Shown: positions 9,831-31,489 of the stretch, in pieces
How positions within the stretch are numbered: the first letter of the stretch is position 1
Layout: each line of letters begins with the position of its first letter
Notes under the pieces: generated by a model
The model's database searches: none
Told to the model about the DNA's origin: nothing
What the model saw: the letters and a program-made list of their open reading frames with translations, nothing else
NCBI RefSeq assembly: GCF_037042905.1
Contig: NC_087258.1
Coordinates: forward strand, 4,628,501 to 4,692,500
Reading direction: 5' to 3'
From: Lytechinus pictus
Lineage: Eukaryota > Echinodermata > Echinoidea > Temnopleuroida > Toxopneustidae
Length of the DNA stretch: 64,000 nucleotides
Program-made: the position numbers and the translations under genes

Positions 9831-11114
9831 AGTGACTCAAAATTTTTGATGGTGCCCCCAATGCCTTGACCCACGGTACGCCAGAGTGTACTGATGTACA
9901 AGAGGGATCAGGGCATGGGATGAAGTCCTTCCCTCCTTTGGCCTTTGGCACTTTCTGTTTGTTAGAGTGTGGGGTAATGAACCGGGTTTTTTTTAAGTCA
10001 CTTAATTGTGAATGCAAATTACGTTTTGATGAAAACCTTTGAGATCAAAATTTTGACATAATCCGCATGTATAGGCCTACCTATATATCTTCACGTATGT
10101 CTTTTCTTTTCAGTTTCCCCCTTTTTCTTGGTATGCCCAAAGCCCACCCCCCCCCCCCCTCATTAGCCAGTGGAGGTATCTTTCTTTTCTTTATTCGTCA
10201 GGCCTAGTATAAGTTTAATTGCATTATATTTATTTCAATATTGTAAAATATTATGCATTCTTCTATTTTCCCGGTATACCCCAGCTACTCCTCTACAACT
10301 TTAAATCCATATAGCTGTTATGTCTGTCTGTATCGGAGGAGGGGGGTATTTTGCCGCTATAGAAAGCATGCTGCAATGATATAAGCAACTGCTTATAGGA
10401 CGTACGGCTGGTATATGGTTTCATTGTTAGATGGTTTAAAAAGCATTTTCCAGCATTTCTCTTAAGCAAAATATACCACTAAGTAAAGTATTTTCCTTCA
10501 CCAGTTATCAGAATAATAGCTCGAAGAACATCCATGTATTATAGGCCTATATTTAAAGAATCAGTTTTATTACGAGTTCTTTCATGCTCATCACGCTCAT
10601 GAAGCAATAGATGAAGTCAACCGTTATGGACAAAATATTGTATATTAATATATACGATGATAAAAATTATATAAATTAAGTAGAAGCAACATTGTAACCA
10701 GGGGCGGCATCAAGATATTTTGATGAGGGCCGGGGGCTGGGGGCAAGACGATTTATATTATTGGTCATTTTCATTATTGAATTATCACCACGGGTATAGA
10801 GTTATCATAATGATTGTTATCTGCATATTTATTCTCGTCTTTATTCTCATTATCTTCCAAGTTCTTCCTTTCCAGTCTTTTCGGGATCAGTGCAGCACAG
10901 TTGGTTTAAATATGCCAGGCCTTATTTGTTTTATCCAGGGGTAGTGTCCGGTAAATAATAAAATCTGAAGTGTGTTCTGAAACTATTTCTGGTCAACAAC
11001 TGATTAGACTAAACAGTATAATATTTCATGATGGCGTGACATATCGGCTACTCAATCTCATTTTTTTCCCAAGACTATAGTATTTTTCTCAAAATTTCAT
11101 TGATCCTATTCTTT
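9831..11114. other. Intergenic, nothing recognised
   Basis: Poly-C at about 10147 and a GGGGCGGCATC-type fragment near 10700 that resembles the ends of other repeats here. No gene. Confidence 0.5.
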
Positions 11115-11717
11115 AAAGGTCAAGTCCACCAAAGAAAATGTTGATTTGAATCAATAGAAAAAATCCAACAAGCATAACGCTGAAAATTTCATCAAAATCG
11201 GATGTAAAATAAAAAAAATTATGACATTTTGAAGTTTCGCTTATTTTTCACTAAATAGATATATGCACCACTCAGTGACATGCAAATGAGATAGTCAACA
11301 ATGTCCCTCACTCAATCGTTTTTTTTTTTAATTGTTTGAATTATACAATATTTCAATTTTTACAAATTTGACAATAAGAACCAACTCGACTGAACCACAA
11401 AATGTTAAAAACAATGGTAATTCCACAGATTCAGTGAGGAATAAAATTCCTTTCACATGACAGTGAGGAGAAAATCAGAATAATTCACATTTCTTTTAAC
11501 AAAATACAAAAGAAATGAGTGAGTTGGTGATGTCATCAGTTGCCTTATTCGCATACCAATAAGGATGTTAAAATAACTGTTTTGTGAAATTAAGCGAAAT
11601 TTGAAATTGTTATACTTTCTTATTTGACATATCTGATTTTGATGAAATATTCAGTCATGCTTGTTTGATTTGTCTTTTTCTTTTCAAATCAACTTTTTGT
11701 TTGGGTGGACTTCCTTT
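11115..11717. mobile_element. Inverted-repeat element, AAAGGTCAAGTCCACC ends
   Basis: Left end AAAGGTCAAGTCCACC followed by ATGTTGATTTGAATCAATAG; right end CAAATCAACTTTTTGTTTGG then GTGGACTTCCTTT, so the termini are inverted copies of over 40 bp with mismatches. Inner pairs (ATTTCATCAAAATCGGAT with ATCTGATTTTGATGAAAT) extend the symmetry. Fragments of the same family lie at 15477-15556 and 31240-31478. Confidence 0.75.
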
Positions 11718-11804
11718 AATGATTTGTGTGTTTTCATACAAACTTGTTCAAAAGGTTTCATTCATTCTCCTTCAACCATCCAATGCAGAGAGTGAAGAAT
11801 ATTA

Positions 11805-12908
11805 CCCAGAAGGAAAAACCAATTCCACTGGACCAGTTAGACCAGTAGAATTTTAACTGGTAACTCTGGAAATTGGAACATCGGTTTACTGGTCTAACTG
11901 GTCATACTGGTCCAGTTAAAATTTTACTGGTCCAGTTAAAAATTAAACTGGTCTTGAATTACTGGAATTTTATACTGGTCTTGATGGTGATTGTTGTTAC
12001 TGGTCTCGCTGGTCTTCATACTGGTATGTTCTACTGGTCTGACTGGTCTTTGAACTGGTCGAACTGGTCCTCGTACTGGTCTTACTGGATCAATTTATTA
12101 CAAGCATTTGGTTTGTTATATACCATGGTCAGTGAAATGTGATGGAAAAGACGGTTAGTAAATTAATCTTTCTGCTGTTATTTAAATGTGATATATGAAA
12201 TTACACATTTTCATTGTGGATTAGTTCACACACTTATTTAGAAAGTTTTTCAACAACAATGAGTGCCATTGCAAGGATATTCCATTCTAAATCCTGATTT
12301 TTCTTTTAAAAACAGGAAATATGCAAATGAGGTAAACCACGTGATCAGCCATCATCAGAATTACTGGTATTACTGGTCTTGACCAGTTCAATATCAAACA
12401 ATGAATTACTTTAGACCAGTTGACTATATCAGAGGAATATATCTTGCTTTGATCTTAATCATGATTAAAGGAGATAATTATTTTAATGATAATGTTAATA
12501 CTTGATAATTATGATAATATTAATAAAAATAATTACAATATCAATAACAATGATAACAGTAATAAAAATGATAACAATGATCATAATAATCATAATGATA
12601 ATAATTATAAGAATGATGATAACAATGATAAATGATAAAGATGATAACTTTCTCTGAATTGCAAGATTCATTTTCCATAATTCGTCAAAGGATCTGACTT
12701 GAAATAAAGTCATTATTTATTGGACCAGTAACACCAGATTGACGAAAAAAGAATTAACTGGTATTACTATTGCTTCAACTGGAGTGCAATTGTTTGAACT
12801 GGTCTCTGGTTGATTTTTACTGGTCCAGTTAAAAATCAACTGGCCCAGTAAAAATATACTGGAAACCAGTAAAAATTCTTACTGGTCTTACTGGTTTTTC
12901 CTTCTGGG
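11805..12908. mobile_element. ACTGGT-word foldback element with TA duplication
   Basis: Left end CCCAGAAGGAAAAACCA and right end TGGTTTTTCCTTCTGGG are perfect inverted copies flanked by TA. The outer 250 bp on the left and 200 bp on the right are made largely of ACTGGTC / GACCAGT in varied spacing. The centre (about 12130-12720) is ordinary and AT-rich sequence with GATAAT-type low complexity. No transposase. Confidence 0.75.
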
Positions 12909-12910
12909 TA

Positions 12911-13220
12911 GTCACTATTTTAGTGTTTTAAATGAGTAATATAATGACCATGGGCTCTGAGATCATATAGGTTACATTTAATTTTGTTCATTTTAAGTTC
13001 TTCAATTTTTTTTAAAGTGATAAAGGGGCCTAAGAGATATAATTTTATTCAAACCAGTCAGGTGATATTATATAAAGATTGGCAAAAGTATATCATGAAA
13101 GGTTTATAGACCCAGAAGAGGGAGAGCTTGAAAGGGGATCCTTAATGAAATTAGTAACATAACATAACATAACGTACATAACAAGTATATAAAACATAAA
13201 ACATTATAGCAAGAATATTG

Positions 13221-13259
<39 letters not shown>

Positions 13260-13522
13260 ATAGAAAGTAAATAAAAGATCAACCCAATTAGACATTTTGT
13301 AAGCTCTCTTTTTTTTCTTTTCAATATCTTACTCCTCAGGCTTCGATCGGTCTCCCCCCCCCCCCCCCTATTTTAATCCTTTTTTCCTTCCTTAAATTAC
13401 TCAGTCGTAATACATATCTTTTCCCTTTCCATTTTTTGTGATTGAAAGGCAGCTAATGGTAACTAAACTCCTTACCAACAAATTAGAATTTATTGAAGCA
13501 AACGTCGTCTTTTTTTTTTATA
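12911..13522. other. Intergenic low-complexity stretch
   Basis: Contains (TA)n at about 13225-13254 and poly-C near 13355; no gene recognised. Confidence 0.6.
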
Positions 13523-13532
13523 TCTCAACCAA

Positions 13533-13855
13533 GGAACCTTGGGCCGATTGCACGAAAGGGTCTTTGCAAGGACCGTCTTTCGTGTCGCCCATCTTTTATG
13601 ATACGCCATGTGAAACGCATTTCAAATAAATTATCTGCAAATATATTTTATTTTTCCGTTAAAATAAACAAAATATTTGTTTATAAAATGATGTGATATT
13701 TCATGAAATTGTATAAAATTTGATTTAAAAGCAAGCTTACGAATTTTATTTGTTTATCATAAATTTCAGAAACACCCCGCTTATAGCGCATCATAAAACA
13801 TGGGCGACACGAAAGACGGTCCTTGGAAAGACCCTTTCGTGCAATCGGCCCCTTG
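13533..13855. mobile_element. MITE with about 66-bp inverted ends and 10-bp target duplication
   Basis: GGGCCGATTGCACGAAAGGG at the left and CCCTTTCGTGCAATCGGCCC at the right are inverted; the match continues inward through CGACACGAAAGACGGTCC to the ATGATACGC/GCGCATCAT region. TCTCAACCAA flanks both sides (13523-13532 and 13856-13865). It ends 199 bp upstream of the psmc2 ATG. Confidence 0.8.
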
Positions 13856-13946
13856 TCTCAACCAACGGGACAAAGGGACGACATTGGAAACTCGAGATTG
13901 ATAATACGAAAAATTGTCTGCTAATTTCTACCGCTTCGTAATTTGT

Positions 13947-13973
13947 TGACTCATTGCGCTGCGCATAAAAATA
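13947..13973 (+). promoter_or_regulatory. Possible psmc2 promoter motifs (AP-1/CNC-bZIP-like site, TATA-like box)
   Basis: TGACTCA at 13947-13953 fits the AP-1 core and the half shared by CNC-bZIP sites; CATAAAAATA at 13964-13973 could act as a TATA-like box 82 bp upstream of the ATG. Proteasome subunit genes in animals are known targets of CNC-bZIP factors (NFE2L1 type), but this match is short and may be chance. Confidence 0.25.
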
Positions 13974-14054
13974 CGTCGGTCCCGTGCACTGTTGTCTGTG
14001 CTGTGAGGAGAAGTTTTTAATCTGATTTGATATTCTTCGACGAAAATTGTCAAA

Positions 14055-23566
<9,512 letters not shown>

Positions 23567-23770
23567 ACTAAATTAGACCTTTGTAATAACCTGTGTATGA
23601 TACTACCCTACTCTGACAAAAGGAAGCCAGTTTCAAAAGAAATTTACTACTGTAAAGAGTAAAATGTGTCTGAGGTATTCATAGATTTTAATGCATGAAT
23701 ATGGTGTTCAACCAGCCATATTTCATTGAAGGGGTCTATGTTTTCCTCTGAAATTTGGCCTGGAAGAAGA

Positions 23771-23776
23771 AATAAA
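23771..23776 (+). terminator. psmc2 polyadenylation signal
   Basis: AATAAA 205 bp after the stop codon, followed by AT-rich sequence. This is the first canonical hexamer downstream. Confidence 0.6.
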
Positions 23777-25480
23777 TTTGTAAATTGTATACATTAAAAA
23801 GTTAATTTTAGTTGATATGTGATTACTTCCTTTTGGCAAAGTAGGGCAGAATAGACTTTGTAATACCATGTGTATGATAGGGCCGTGAGACACATGTGTG
23901 ATGATGATTTTGAAACATAACTCAAAACTTGAATGAATAGACGATATTGGGTAGCCGATGTATCACTCCTTCAAAGTATTAAGTTGGGGATTTGAATGTG
24001 TTTCAGATATTGCAACTAGAAGAAAACAATTTGTCTGACATACAATTCAACTGAGGGTCGTGTGAATCTTAGCCAACCTTTTTACCAGATGTATAACAGG
24101 TTGCAAAAAAAAAATTATGTGTCTCATCCTTACAAAGCCCTTTCACACACAAAGGAACTGACTGTATCGGTATTCAATGATGCTCTATTTGTTCCACGAT
24201 GGTATATTCCATAAGGGGAAGGTGGGGGGTGTAACTCTGCATCCTTTATTGGAAGGTTTACATGTTACCTAAATCCCGTAATGACTGCATATGGTTTATT
24301 AAGTGCTCACTTTCTCTCAACCCACTTGACCTAATATTCAGATGAGCTATCTCTATTTGGGCTTACCACATTTGATCCCATTTTGTCTTAACCACCATCA
24401 GTTGTTCTGATTAACAGTAGGTTTCTAATGACCGCTTGGTCTAAGCCCTACTTAGTCTCATGAAAAAATGAAAAAAATGGTTGGTGATTTTCACTGACTA
24501 ATGTGCTCTCAGCCAATCAGATGCAAGGATTTCAGTAGCTTATGACAATAGTCGTTGAAAATCCCTGACTATTTATTTCATGTAATGCTCCTATGGTTGT
24601 TGACAACATGCAATTAAACAATGTGGAGTTCAACAAACTCTTAATTAGGCCAACTTGTTTGAGAACATGAGCCAAGCAAGAGTTTATCCCCATGAGTGTT
24701 TCCCATTCGGTGACAGTGCTAAATATGCCAGCAAGATTGGAGGTTTAATTTTTGCTGATTATTGTATCAAATATTTAAATTATTTGTTCAGTTATCTCTG
24801 GAGATGTATAATGCATTGTTCATGATTTGCAGCCTTATGATGAAGGGCATTTTGGCCAGTTTCTCTTTTCAAATCGATACAATATCTGTGTACAAATGAG
24901 AGCACTTCTCTATTTACCTTTTCAATGCTATACTGGTGCATACCAAAAATAGTGGTACGTTCTGTGTTGTGAAAACGGAGAATGAATTCACTTTGTGTTC
25001 ATTGAAAACCAAACATGACAATGATTTATTTATTTGGTTTCGAATTCCCTTCTTAATCGTCAAGATAGTCAGGAAGATGGTATTATTGTACAACATGAAT
25101 ATCATCTTATTTCTTACTTGTTTGAAAATAATGTGGGGAAACATTAGTTTGTGATAAACAAAGTCCTGTTCATTTATTATGTGTTGTAATGGAAGAATGT
25201 TCAAGATGATTCTTGAGGCAGAATACAAAATTCCAAAAAGAAAAAGCTGTCGTTTTAATTCATTATTGCATTGGGAATTGTTGTTTTGCATACACTGTAG
25301 ATATGTGCTTTCTATGAGAAGGTCCCTACTACTGTAGTTAATGAATAACAAGATGTCTGAGTTTGAAATAATATGAGAGTGAAAGAGACGGAGAGGCTGA
25401 TTGGGCGAAAGAGAGAGTAAAAAAAAGAGAGAGAGAAAGTCAAAGTGAGAGAAGGGGAGGAAGAGAAGAGAGAAAGTGGG
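23777..25480. other. Intergenic downstream of psmc2
   Basis: A cluster of TTGGTCTA-like words lies at 24310-24460. AGCCAATCAGATGCAAGGAT at about 24512 recurs near 55728 as a short dispersed repeat. GA-rich tract at 25375-25475. No gene. Confidence 0.5.
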
Positions 25481-25649
25481 CTGGTGGGTGTTTCATAAAG
25501 CTGTTCGTAAGATACTAATGACTTTACGCACGACTGGTGATCCTTTCTTGTGATATCCCTATGCAATTGATTTATGACCTAAGAACATGTTCAAGTCGTG
25601 CATAAAGTCATGCGTAACTTTACGAACAGCTTTATGAAACACCCACCAG
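25481..25649. mobile_element. Short MITE, GTTTCATAAAGCTGTTCGTAA ends
   Basis: CTGGTGGGTGTTTCATAAAG then CTGTTCGTAA at the left is inverted exactly at the right end (TTACGAACAG then CTTTATGAAACACCCACCAG), 30-bp ends in a 169-bp element. Target duplication not obvious. Confidence 0.85.
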
Positions 25650-26959
25650 GGTCCCGTAACACAGAGGTTAGCGATTAATGGCTAAATGAAATGGCCTATC
25701 AAGATCATCGTTGCATGCTCATTTTGCTCAGTAGACTGACTAGGAACCAATCAGAATTGTTCTTTCAAATTAGCGATGAATCGCTCCTCAGAAAGAAAAA
25801 AAAATGGGGGGGGGGTCGAAGGAGAGAGAGAATGAAGGAGGGATGAGATGAAGACATGGTTAGGATTCAAGAGAGAAAGAGGAAGAATATAGCGAGAATG
25901 AGGGAGAGAAGGGATGAAGAAGGTAGAGAGAGAGAATGGGAGATGGACGGAAAAGAACTTCTGGTCCCCCGTAATCTTCAGAGCTGAATGAAGCTAGAAG
26001 AAGAATGAGGAGGAAGAAGAGGAGAGGAAGCAGAAAAAAGAGGAAGAAGGAGGAAAAGACGAAGAAGGAGGAGAAGACGAAGAAGGAGGGGGAGAAGAAG
26101 AAGGAAAAGGAGGAGAGGAAGAAGGGACAGGAGGAGGATAAGACGAATAAAAAAAGAAAAGAAAAGAAACTCCCACCGCCCTTGTTAGATCATGGAGGTA
26201 TAGTTTATAGAATGAAAGCTATAACTTTTTCCACAATAAACATGGCTCCCCTCAGAATAACGATGATTGACTCTAACGGCAGTTTGATAGCTCAAGATGA
26301 CATATAATTTACAGTCTTGTTTGGATTGATGTGTTTATTTTGTATCGTCAAGGAGTTGTAATTCTTACTCACTTCCCCGTGATGCCAAACACAAATTCGT
26401 AGAAATGCAGATTTTTTTATTCAGTGTGGTGACTTCAGTCTCATGTGGGGGCGAAGGCACCACGGGGTAGGATAGACAATATGATAGGGACATTAATGGA
26501 ATTTGATATTATTTTGGTGATTAAAATGCCCACTCCTCTCCCCCCCCCCCCTCTCGCTCACCCCCAGGGGTGGATCCGGGATTTTCAAAAAGGCAAGGGG
26601 GCACATTTTCCCAAAGAAACATTGGACAAGCAAAACAAGTTTTTAACCCCAAAATAAGGACATTACGTCCACTTAAATATTTGACAAGCAAAAAAAGAAA
26701 AAAATAAATAAATAATAAAGGTCTTTACGTTTTAACGGCATTTTTACATTACATTTTTTAATTGTGCCTCTCAAAGGGGGGGAGGGCACGGGCCGGCCGT
26801 GCCACCCCCCCCCCCCTGAATCTGCTCGCTCGCTCATTCACCCTCCCCGGGTCACACTCTCCCCCTCTCCGTATTTTTTATCATTCATTATCTCAATCAA
26901 TCCATCTATCAATATAAACTATCTATCTGCCTTTGAGTGTCCGTCTGTCTATTTGGTTC
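25650..26959. other. Intergenic low-complexity region
   Basis: Purine-rich tracts at 25795-25945 and 25985-26172 (GAA/GGA). GGATCCGGG/poly-C bounded repeat fragments at 26571-26820. No gene. Confidence 0.55.
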
Positions 26960-27150
26960 TATGGCATTTGCTCCGGCTACAATTGCTCCGATGGATATTC
27001 TGCACGTTTAGCCAAACATAAAACATAACCTCCAAAACTAAATAACACCTATTTCTTATCTTTACATTGTTCTGAACCAAAAACTCTTAAAATCCTAACT
27101 CTAATATGTGCCCTCTGAGATATCAAAAGCAAGTGTCGCAGGAGCAAATG
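26960..27150. repeat. TTTGCTCCG inverted repeat
   Basis: CATTTGCTCCGGCTACAATT then GCTCCG at the left; GCAGGAGCAAATG at the right in inverse orientation. A closely similar stretch, CATTTGCTCCGGCGACAATT then GCTCCG, lies at 63947-63972. Confidence 0.5.
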
Positions 27151-28676
27151 TTGTATCACCGTCAAGGTTGTCTATCATTCATCCCTATAAATCAATCTCA
27201 ATTCTGTACGCAGATTTATTCGGGGGGGGGGGGTCCATGGGCCTAGAACACATCAATAAGCTTGGTCGCCTTGCTCTTCCGCGTATCAAAGAGAGGTTGC
27301 TTTTTTGGCATTTTAAGGTTGAAAAGCGAAAATTGGTCGTATAATCCGAAAGTTCTCACTTGTATTTATTGTGAAAATTTGCAACTAGAAGCATGTTTTC
27401 GATTTGCTTTTTTTTTTTTTTTTTTTTTTTTTTGGGGGGGGGGGCAACTGCGCCCTCCCCCTACGTAAGGCCATGATCAACCCACATACCCTGATGTATA
27501 TATATATCTCTCTAATTGAATTTATTATTTTCGATCAGACATATTTCATCCCCATACGCCTACACATCATTTCCGTTCTTCACACATATATTTCCGAATT
27601 TTATCCACGATCTGATTTACTACCCCAAGAGGTGCCGCGGTTCGAGGTGCCAATGACCTCCAATAAAGTAATAGTCACATTTCACTGTCCTTCTTCAGTT
27701 AATCCTGTAGATGTTTGGATGTTACGACTCACGAGTAGGGATCATAATATGTTCAGAGGATACATTTCATATGTACATTCTCTCATATTATACTTCTCGG
27801 GGTGAGGGGAACTGAGACCCTCAAATGATTATCATAAGAAATATTTATTTTTGTTAATTTATCACGTTGTATTTCATTATTGTTGAGCAATTAGACTCTT
27901 AAGAGCAAGTAACTGATACGCGTTACTCAGCCTTTAAATACAAGTATGAATACATACAAAATTGCCATATCATACGTTTTATCGTCATTTATTTATTTTG
28001 TACAGCTAAGAGAAATATCAGTATATATGCCTATCATTTAAAACGGTATATATATAACAAAATTGGACACATAAATTCGATATCTTTTGAAAAGGGAGAT
28101 GGATGTCTGTTTAAAAAAATGATACAACTTAAATGTTCGTACCTTGCATGGTTTAATAAGAAAAAAAAATGCTGATTGTGATCCACCTCTCGTCTGACCA
28201 AGGAATGCAGCTACTATAAACTCTATAAAATACCACACAAATATCGAATAAATTACAATTAAGCGCTTATCTTTATCCTGTATCGGTTTGCGCCGTAAAA
28301 ATTTTATTGTGTTTTGGTGAAGTCCATCAGAATAAAATCAGGTATTTCTTGTTACTTAATGTTCAACCCTAGTCGATATTTACGAGCCTAGTCGGCTGAT
28401 GGACGAGTTGACTGGGGCAATGGCTTGTAAAATTGTTGGATTGCGAAAGAAAGAATGAAAGGAGTCGGGAAGAAGGAGGAAGGAGGAAAGGAGGAAGAAA
28501 TAATAATTATAATGAAAGAAAAGTAAAGAACGGGAGGAAGGAAGTGAGGAATGAAGAAAGAAACAATAAAAAGGAAAGAAAGAAAGAATGAAAGAAAGAA
28601 AGAAAAAAAAGAAAAAAAGGAAAGAAAAAAAACAAAGAACATGTGGAATTAACATTGTCAAGTACTATATGCAGTG
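27151..28676. other. Intergenic, nothing recognised
   Basis: Contains a poly-T then poly-G run at 27410-27445 and a purine-rich tract at 28440-28640. No gene or repeat ends called. Confidence 0.5.
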
Positions 28677-28835
28677 GCGGATCCAGGGGGGTGGCGCAGG
28701 GGGCGCGCGCCCCCCCCCCCCTAATATTTGAGCGGCGCCGAAGGCGCCGCTCAAAAAAAAAGTAAAAGAAAGAAAAGGCGCTGCTTGAAAAAATGAAAAT
28801 AAAGGAAAGAAAAGAAAAGGCGCCGCTTAAAAAAA
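28677..28835. repeat. Repeat with GTGGCGGATCCAGGGGG start and GGCGCC hairpin
   Basis: GTGGCGGATCCAGGGGGG leads into poly-C and the palindrome GAGCGGCGCCGAAGGCGCCG-CTC at about 28729-28752, followed by degenerate copies of AAAGGCGCCGCTT in an A-rich tract. Confidence 0.55.
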
Positions 28836-28924
28836 TTATACACTGATATAATATTAGCAACAGTAAGGAAATACTATCCCCCAGCAAAGCACAATCATAT
28901 CATCTTCCTTATCTTTTCTTTTAA

Positions 28925-29445
28925 CTACCCTTTTCCCAACAACTTTGCCGGTTAAAAATAATCAGCAGTGCGCTGCCTGCATATAACTGGCGCCAATCAA
29001 GAATAATCAGCGCCACCTTAATCTAAATCGGCGCCGGACAAGAATAATCAGCGCCATTTGGTTATAAATCGGCGCCAGTCGAGAAAAATCGGCACTGCCA
29101 GAGTCTTAACCGGCGCCGATCAAGGATAATCTGCGCCACCTAAATCTAAATCGGCACCAGATAAAAATGATCGGCGCCATCTGGAAATAAATCGGCGCCG
29201 GTACAGAAAAATCGGCGCTGCCTGAGTTCGTAACCGGCGCCGATCAAGGATAATCAGCGCCACCTATATCTAAATCTGGGCTGGTCAAGAATAATCAGCG
29301 CCATCTGGTTATAAATCGGCGCCGGTCAAGAATAATCAGCGTCCCCTGGTTCCATAAATAGGCACCGGTAGAATACTGAAGAAGGGCCTATTGCCAACCA
29401 AATTTAGATCGGCGCCGGTCAAGAATGATCAGCGGCACCTGGTTA
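28925..29445. repeat. Satellite-like array studded with GGCGCC
   Basis: Roughly 35-40-bp half-units, each built as AATCRGCGCC(A) or AATCGGCGCCGGTC-AAGAATAATC, repeat about 14 times; a higher-order period of roughly 135-140 bp is visible from CCGGCGCCGATCAAGGATAA at 29110 and 29233. GGCGCC is self-complementary. Confidence 0.8.
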
Positions 29446-29939
29446 TACATTTTATTGTTGAATGGTCATAACAAAGCTTATCGCATGCCCTTACAGAGTG
29501 GACTGGGGCGGGGCAGTTGCCCACAGAATGACAGATGTCATGAAATCTTTAATTTATTTTAAAAATCCCAGAATCATACAAAAGCGTAGAGCAAACCCTT
29601 TAATTTTGATCTTATTTTCCAATGCTTTAATAAAAAGAAGGTCAGTCACTTTTCTTCTTTACACATTCCACATTGTGCCACCTCTATGGCCTTTAGTTTA
29701 AGGACGTTCCACAGTTATGTTTGTGCGCATCATGATCTGCGCATATTTTACACTCTGCGCGCTGACGTCACAATGGATCAGTGTTTTATGAAGATGATTC
29801 GATATTTTAGCCCAAAACTTTGCTAAAACCCGTTGCTAGTACCGGGAGTGTACAATTACGCAACCAGTGGTATATTGAGATTGAGCTACACAACTCGTTC
29901 TTTATTTAAAATCGTGCTTAAATTATCCGCTTCTCAGAT

Positions 29940-30430
29940 TGGAATATAAAAAATTTCAGCTCGCGCTTCGCGCTCGCATCATTTCTGTAGCAAAACCCCA
30001 TACTTTTCATGATTAAATAGGTGAATAGAATGTCCCCTTTTCAGGACTAAACGTCAAAAGAACTCCCGCTTCGATTTGCAATAATCTTTTGCTGGATACA
30101 ATCTTGTTCTTTACTACAAACGTCCATTAAACTGTCATTTTTTTTCAGATCGAAATATCAAAATTTTAAGCTCGCGCTTCGCGCTCGCATCTATTTTTTT
30201 TTTTTATACCAATCTTAATCATTGGTACCAAAAATGCATAGAATATCAAGCTTTCTGGTCAGAATATAAAGAAATTTCAGCTCGCCCTCGGCACTCGCAT
30301 TATCTGTGTAGTGAGATATGTATCCTCCTCATGAGTTACTACAAACAGTCCTAAACAGGCACCTTTTTCCTGTTTTCAGGTCAGTATACTAAAAAATTTC
30401 AGCTCGCGCTTCGCGCTCGCATTAATTTGT
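29940..30430 (+). repeat. Second cluster of the 112-bp palindromic-core unit
   Basis: Core AGCTCGCGCTTCGCGCTCGC at 29958, 30169, 30279 (decayed) and 30401, with a degenerate copy near 30062. Spacing about 105-122 bp. Confidence 0.8.
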
Positions 30431-31240
30431 TGGCTAGATATGTGTTTCTATCTCATGAGTCTTATAAATATATATATATGCATATGTGTGTGTGTGTGTG
30501 TTTGTGTGAGTTTGTTTGTTTTGTGTGATATCGAGCGCCTTTGGAAAGTTGATTCATGATTTTGCCCCCCAAATCTAAAAAAAAGGATCGACGCCCCTGT
30601 GTATATATGCATATAGTAAAAAAAACTTGTATCTCTATTAATATACAAAAGTATTGGCCTCAACGCAATAAAAGGGTTAATACACGAGATTTTGAAATCG
30701 CAAATAACATGCATAATTTGTGTTACTTTTTGCTTGTTTCTTTCTTTGATAAGTTTTTCAATCTCTCTCTATATATGTTTTAAAGATTATATGTTTAAAT
30801 TGATGTATATTTCTGTTATAATGAGATATGTTTAAGTGGACTTCAGGAAATGGTCGTACGCAGCAAGGGGGAAGGGGGGGGGGCACATTCGCGATCTGCT
30901 GTTGTGAAAAACAATTTTTTTTCCTTAACATTTCATGAAAACTATGAAAATTGTGCAAATGTGAGATGTGCACCAAATTTTCGAGTCTTGCCCCCCCCCC
31001 CGGAAATATTATCTGCGTGTGGTCATGCAAAATGGCATGACTGGAAATCCTACATTTTGAAAGGAGCATTTGACAGGGTCAGACTTTACCCCTTTTTCAA
31101 CATTTTCTTTTATGGCGCCGGTGAAGTGCAAAAATGTGTGCGCCGCTCGGCAGTGCGCACCCCCTTTCGCCAAAAGCTGGATCCGCCTATGATATGGTTT
31201 AGTCAAGTTTAGTTTCAATATGTAAAAAATGAAATATTGT
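30430..31240. other. Intergenic repeat fragments
   Basis: GT microsatellite at 30485-30515; poly-G/poly-C bounded fragments at 30868-31010; a fragment ending GCTGGATCCGCC at 31178-31190, the complement of the GGCGGATCC motif seen elsewhere. Confidence 0.5.
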
Positions 31241-31478
31241 ATTATTCAAACAATAAAAACAAACGAAATAGTAAGTGAAAGACATCACCGACTGTTTAAT
31301 TTGCATGTCACTGAATTGTACATAACACTGTTTTGTGAAAAATAAGCTAAACTTAAAATGTCATAACTTTTTTATTTTACATGATCCGATTTTGATGAAA
31401 TTTTCAGCATTATGCTAATTTGATTTTTCTGTATTTATCCAAATCAACATTTTTCTGGGATGGACTTGACCTCTAATA
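31240..31478 (+). mobile_element. Fragment of the AAGGTCAAGTCCACC element family
   Basis: Matches the right half of 11115-11717 (TAAAATGTCATAACTTTTTT, CCGATTTTGATGAAATTTTC, AAATCAACATTTTTCTGGGA, TGGACTTGACC). Left end missing. Confidence 0.65.
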
Positions 31479-31489
31479 ATTGATGTCAC

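Noticed and set aside
13225..13254. TA repeat as a functional site
   Set aside because: Plain dinucleotide microsatellite.
26005..26307. Lys/Glu-rich open frame of 100 codons
   Set aside because: Lies in a GAA/GGA simple repeat.
28380..28887. Phe/Ser-rich minus-strand open frames
   Set aside because: Complement of a purine-rich low-complexity tract.
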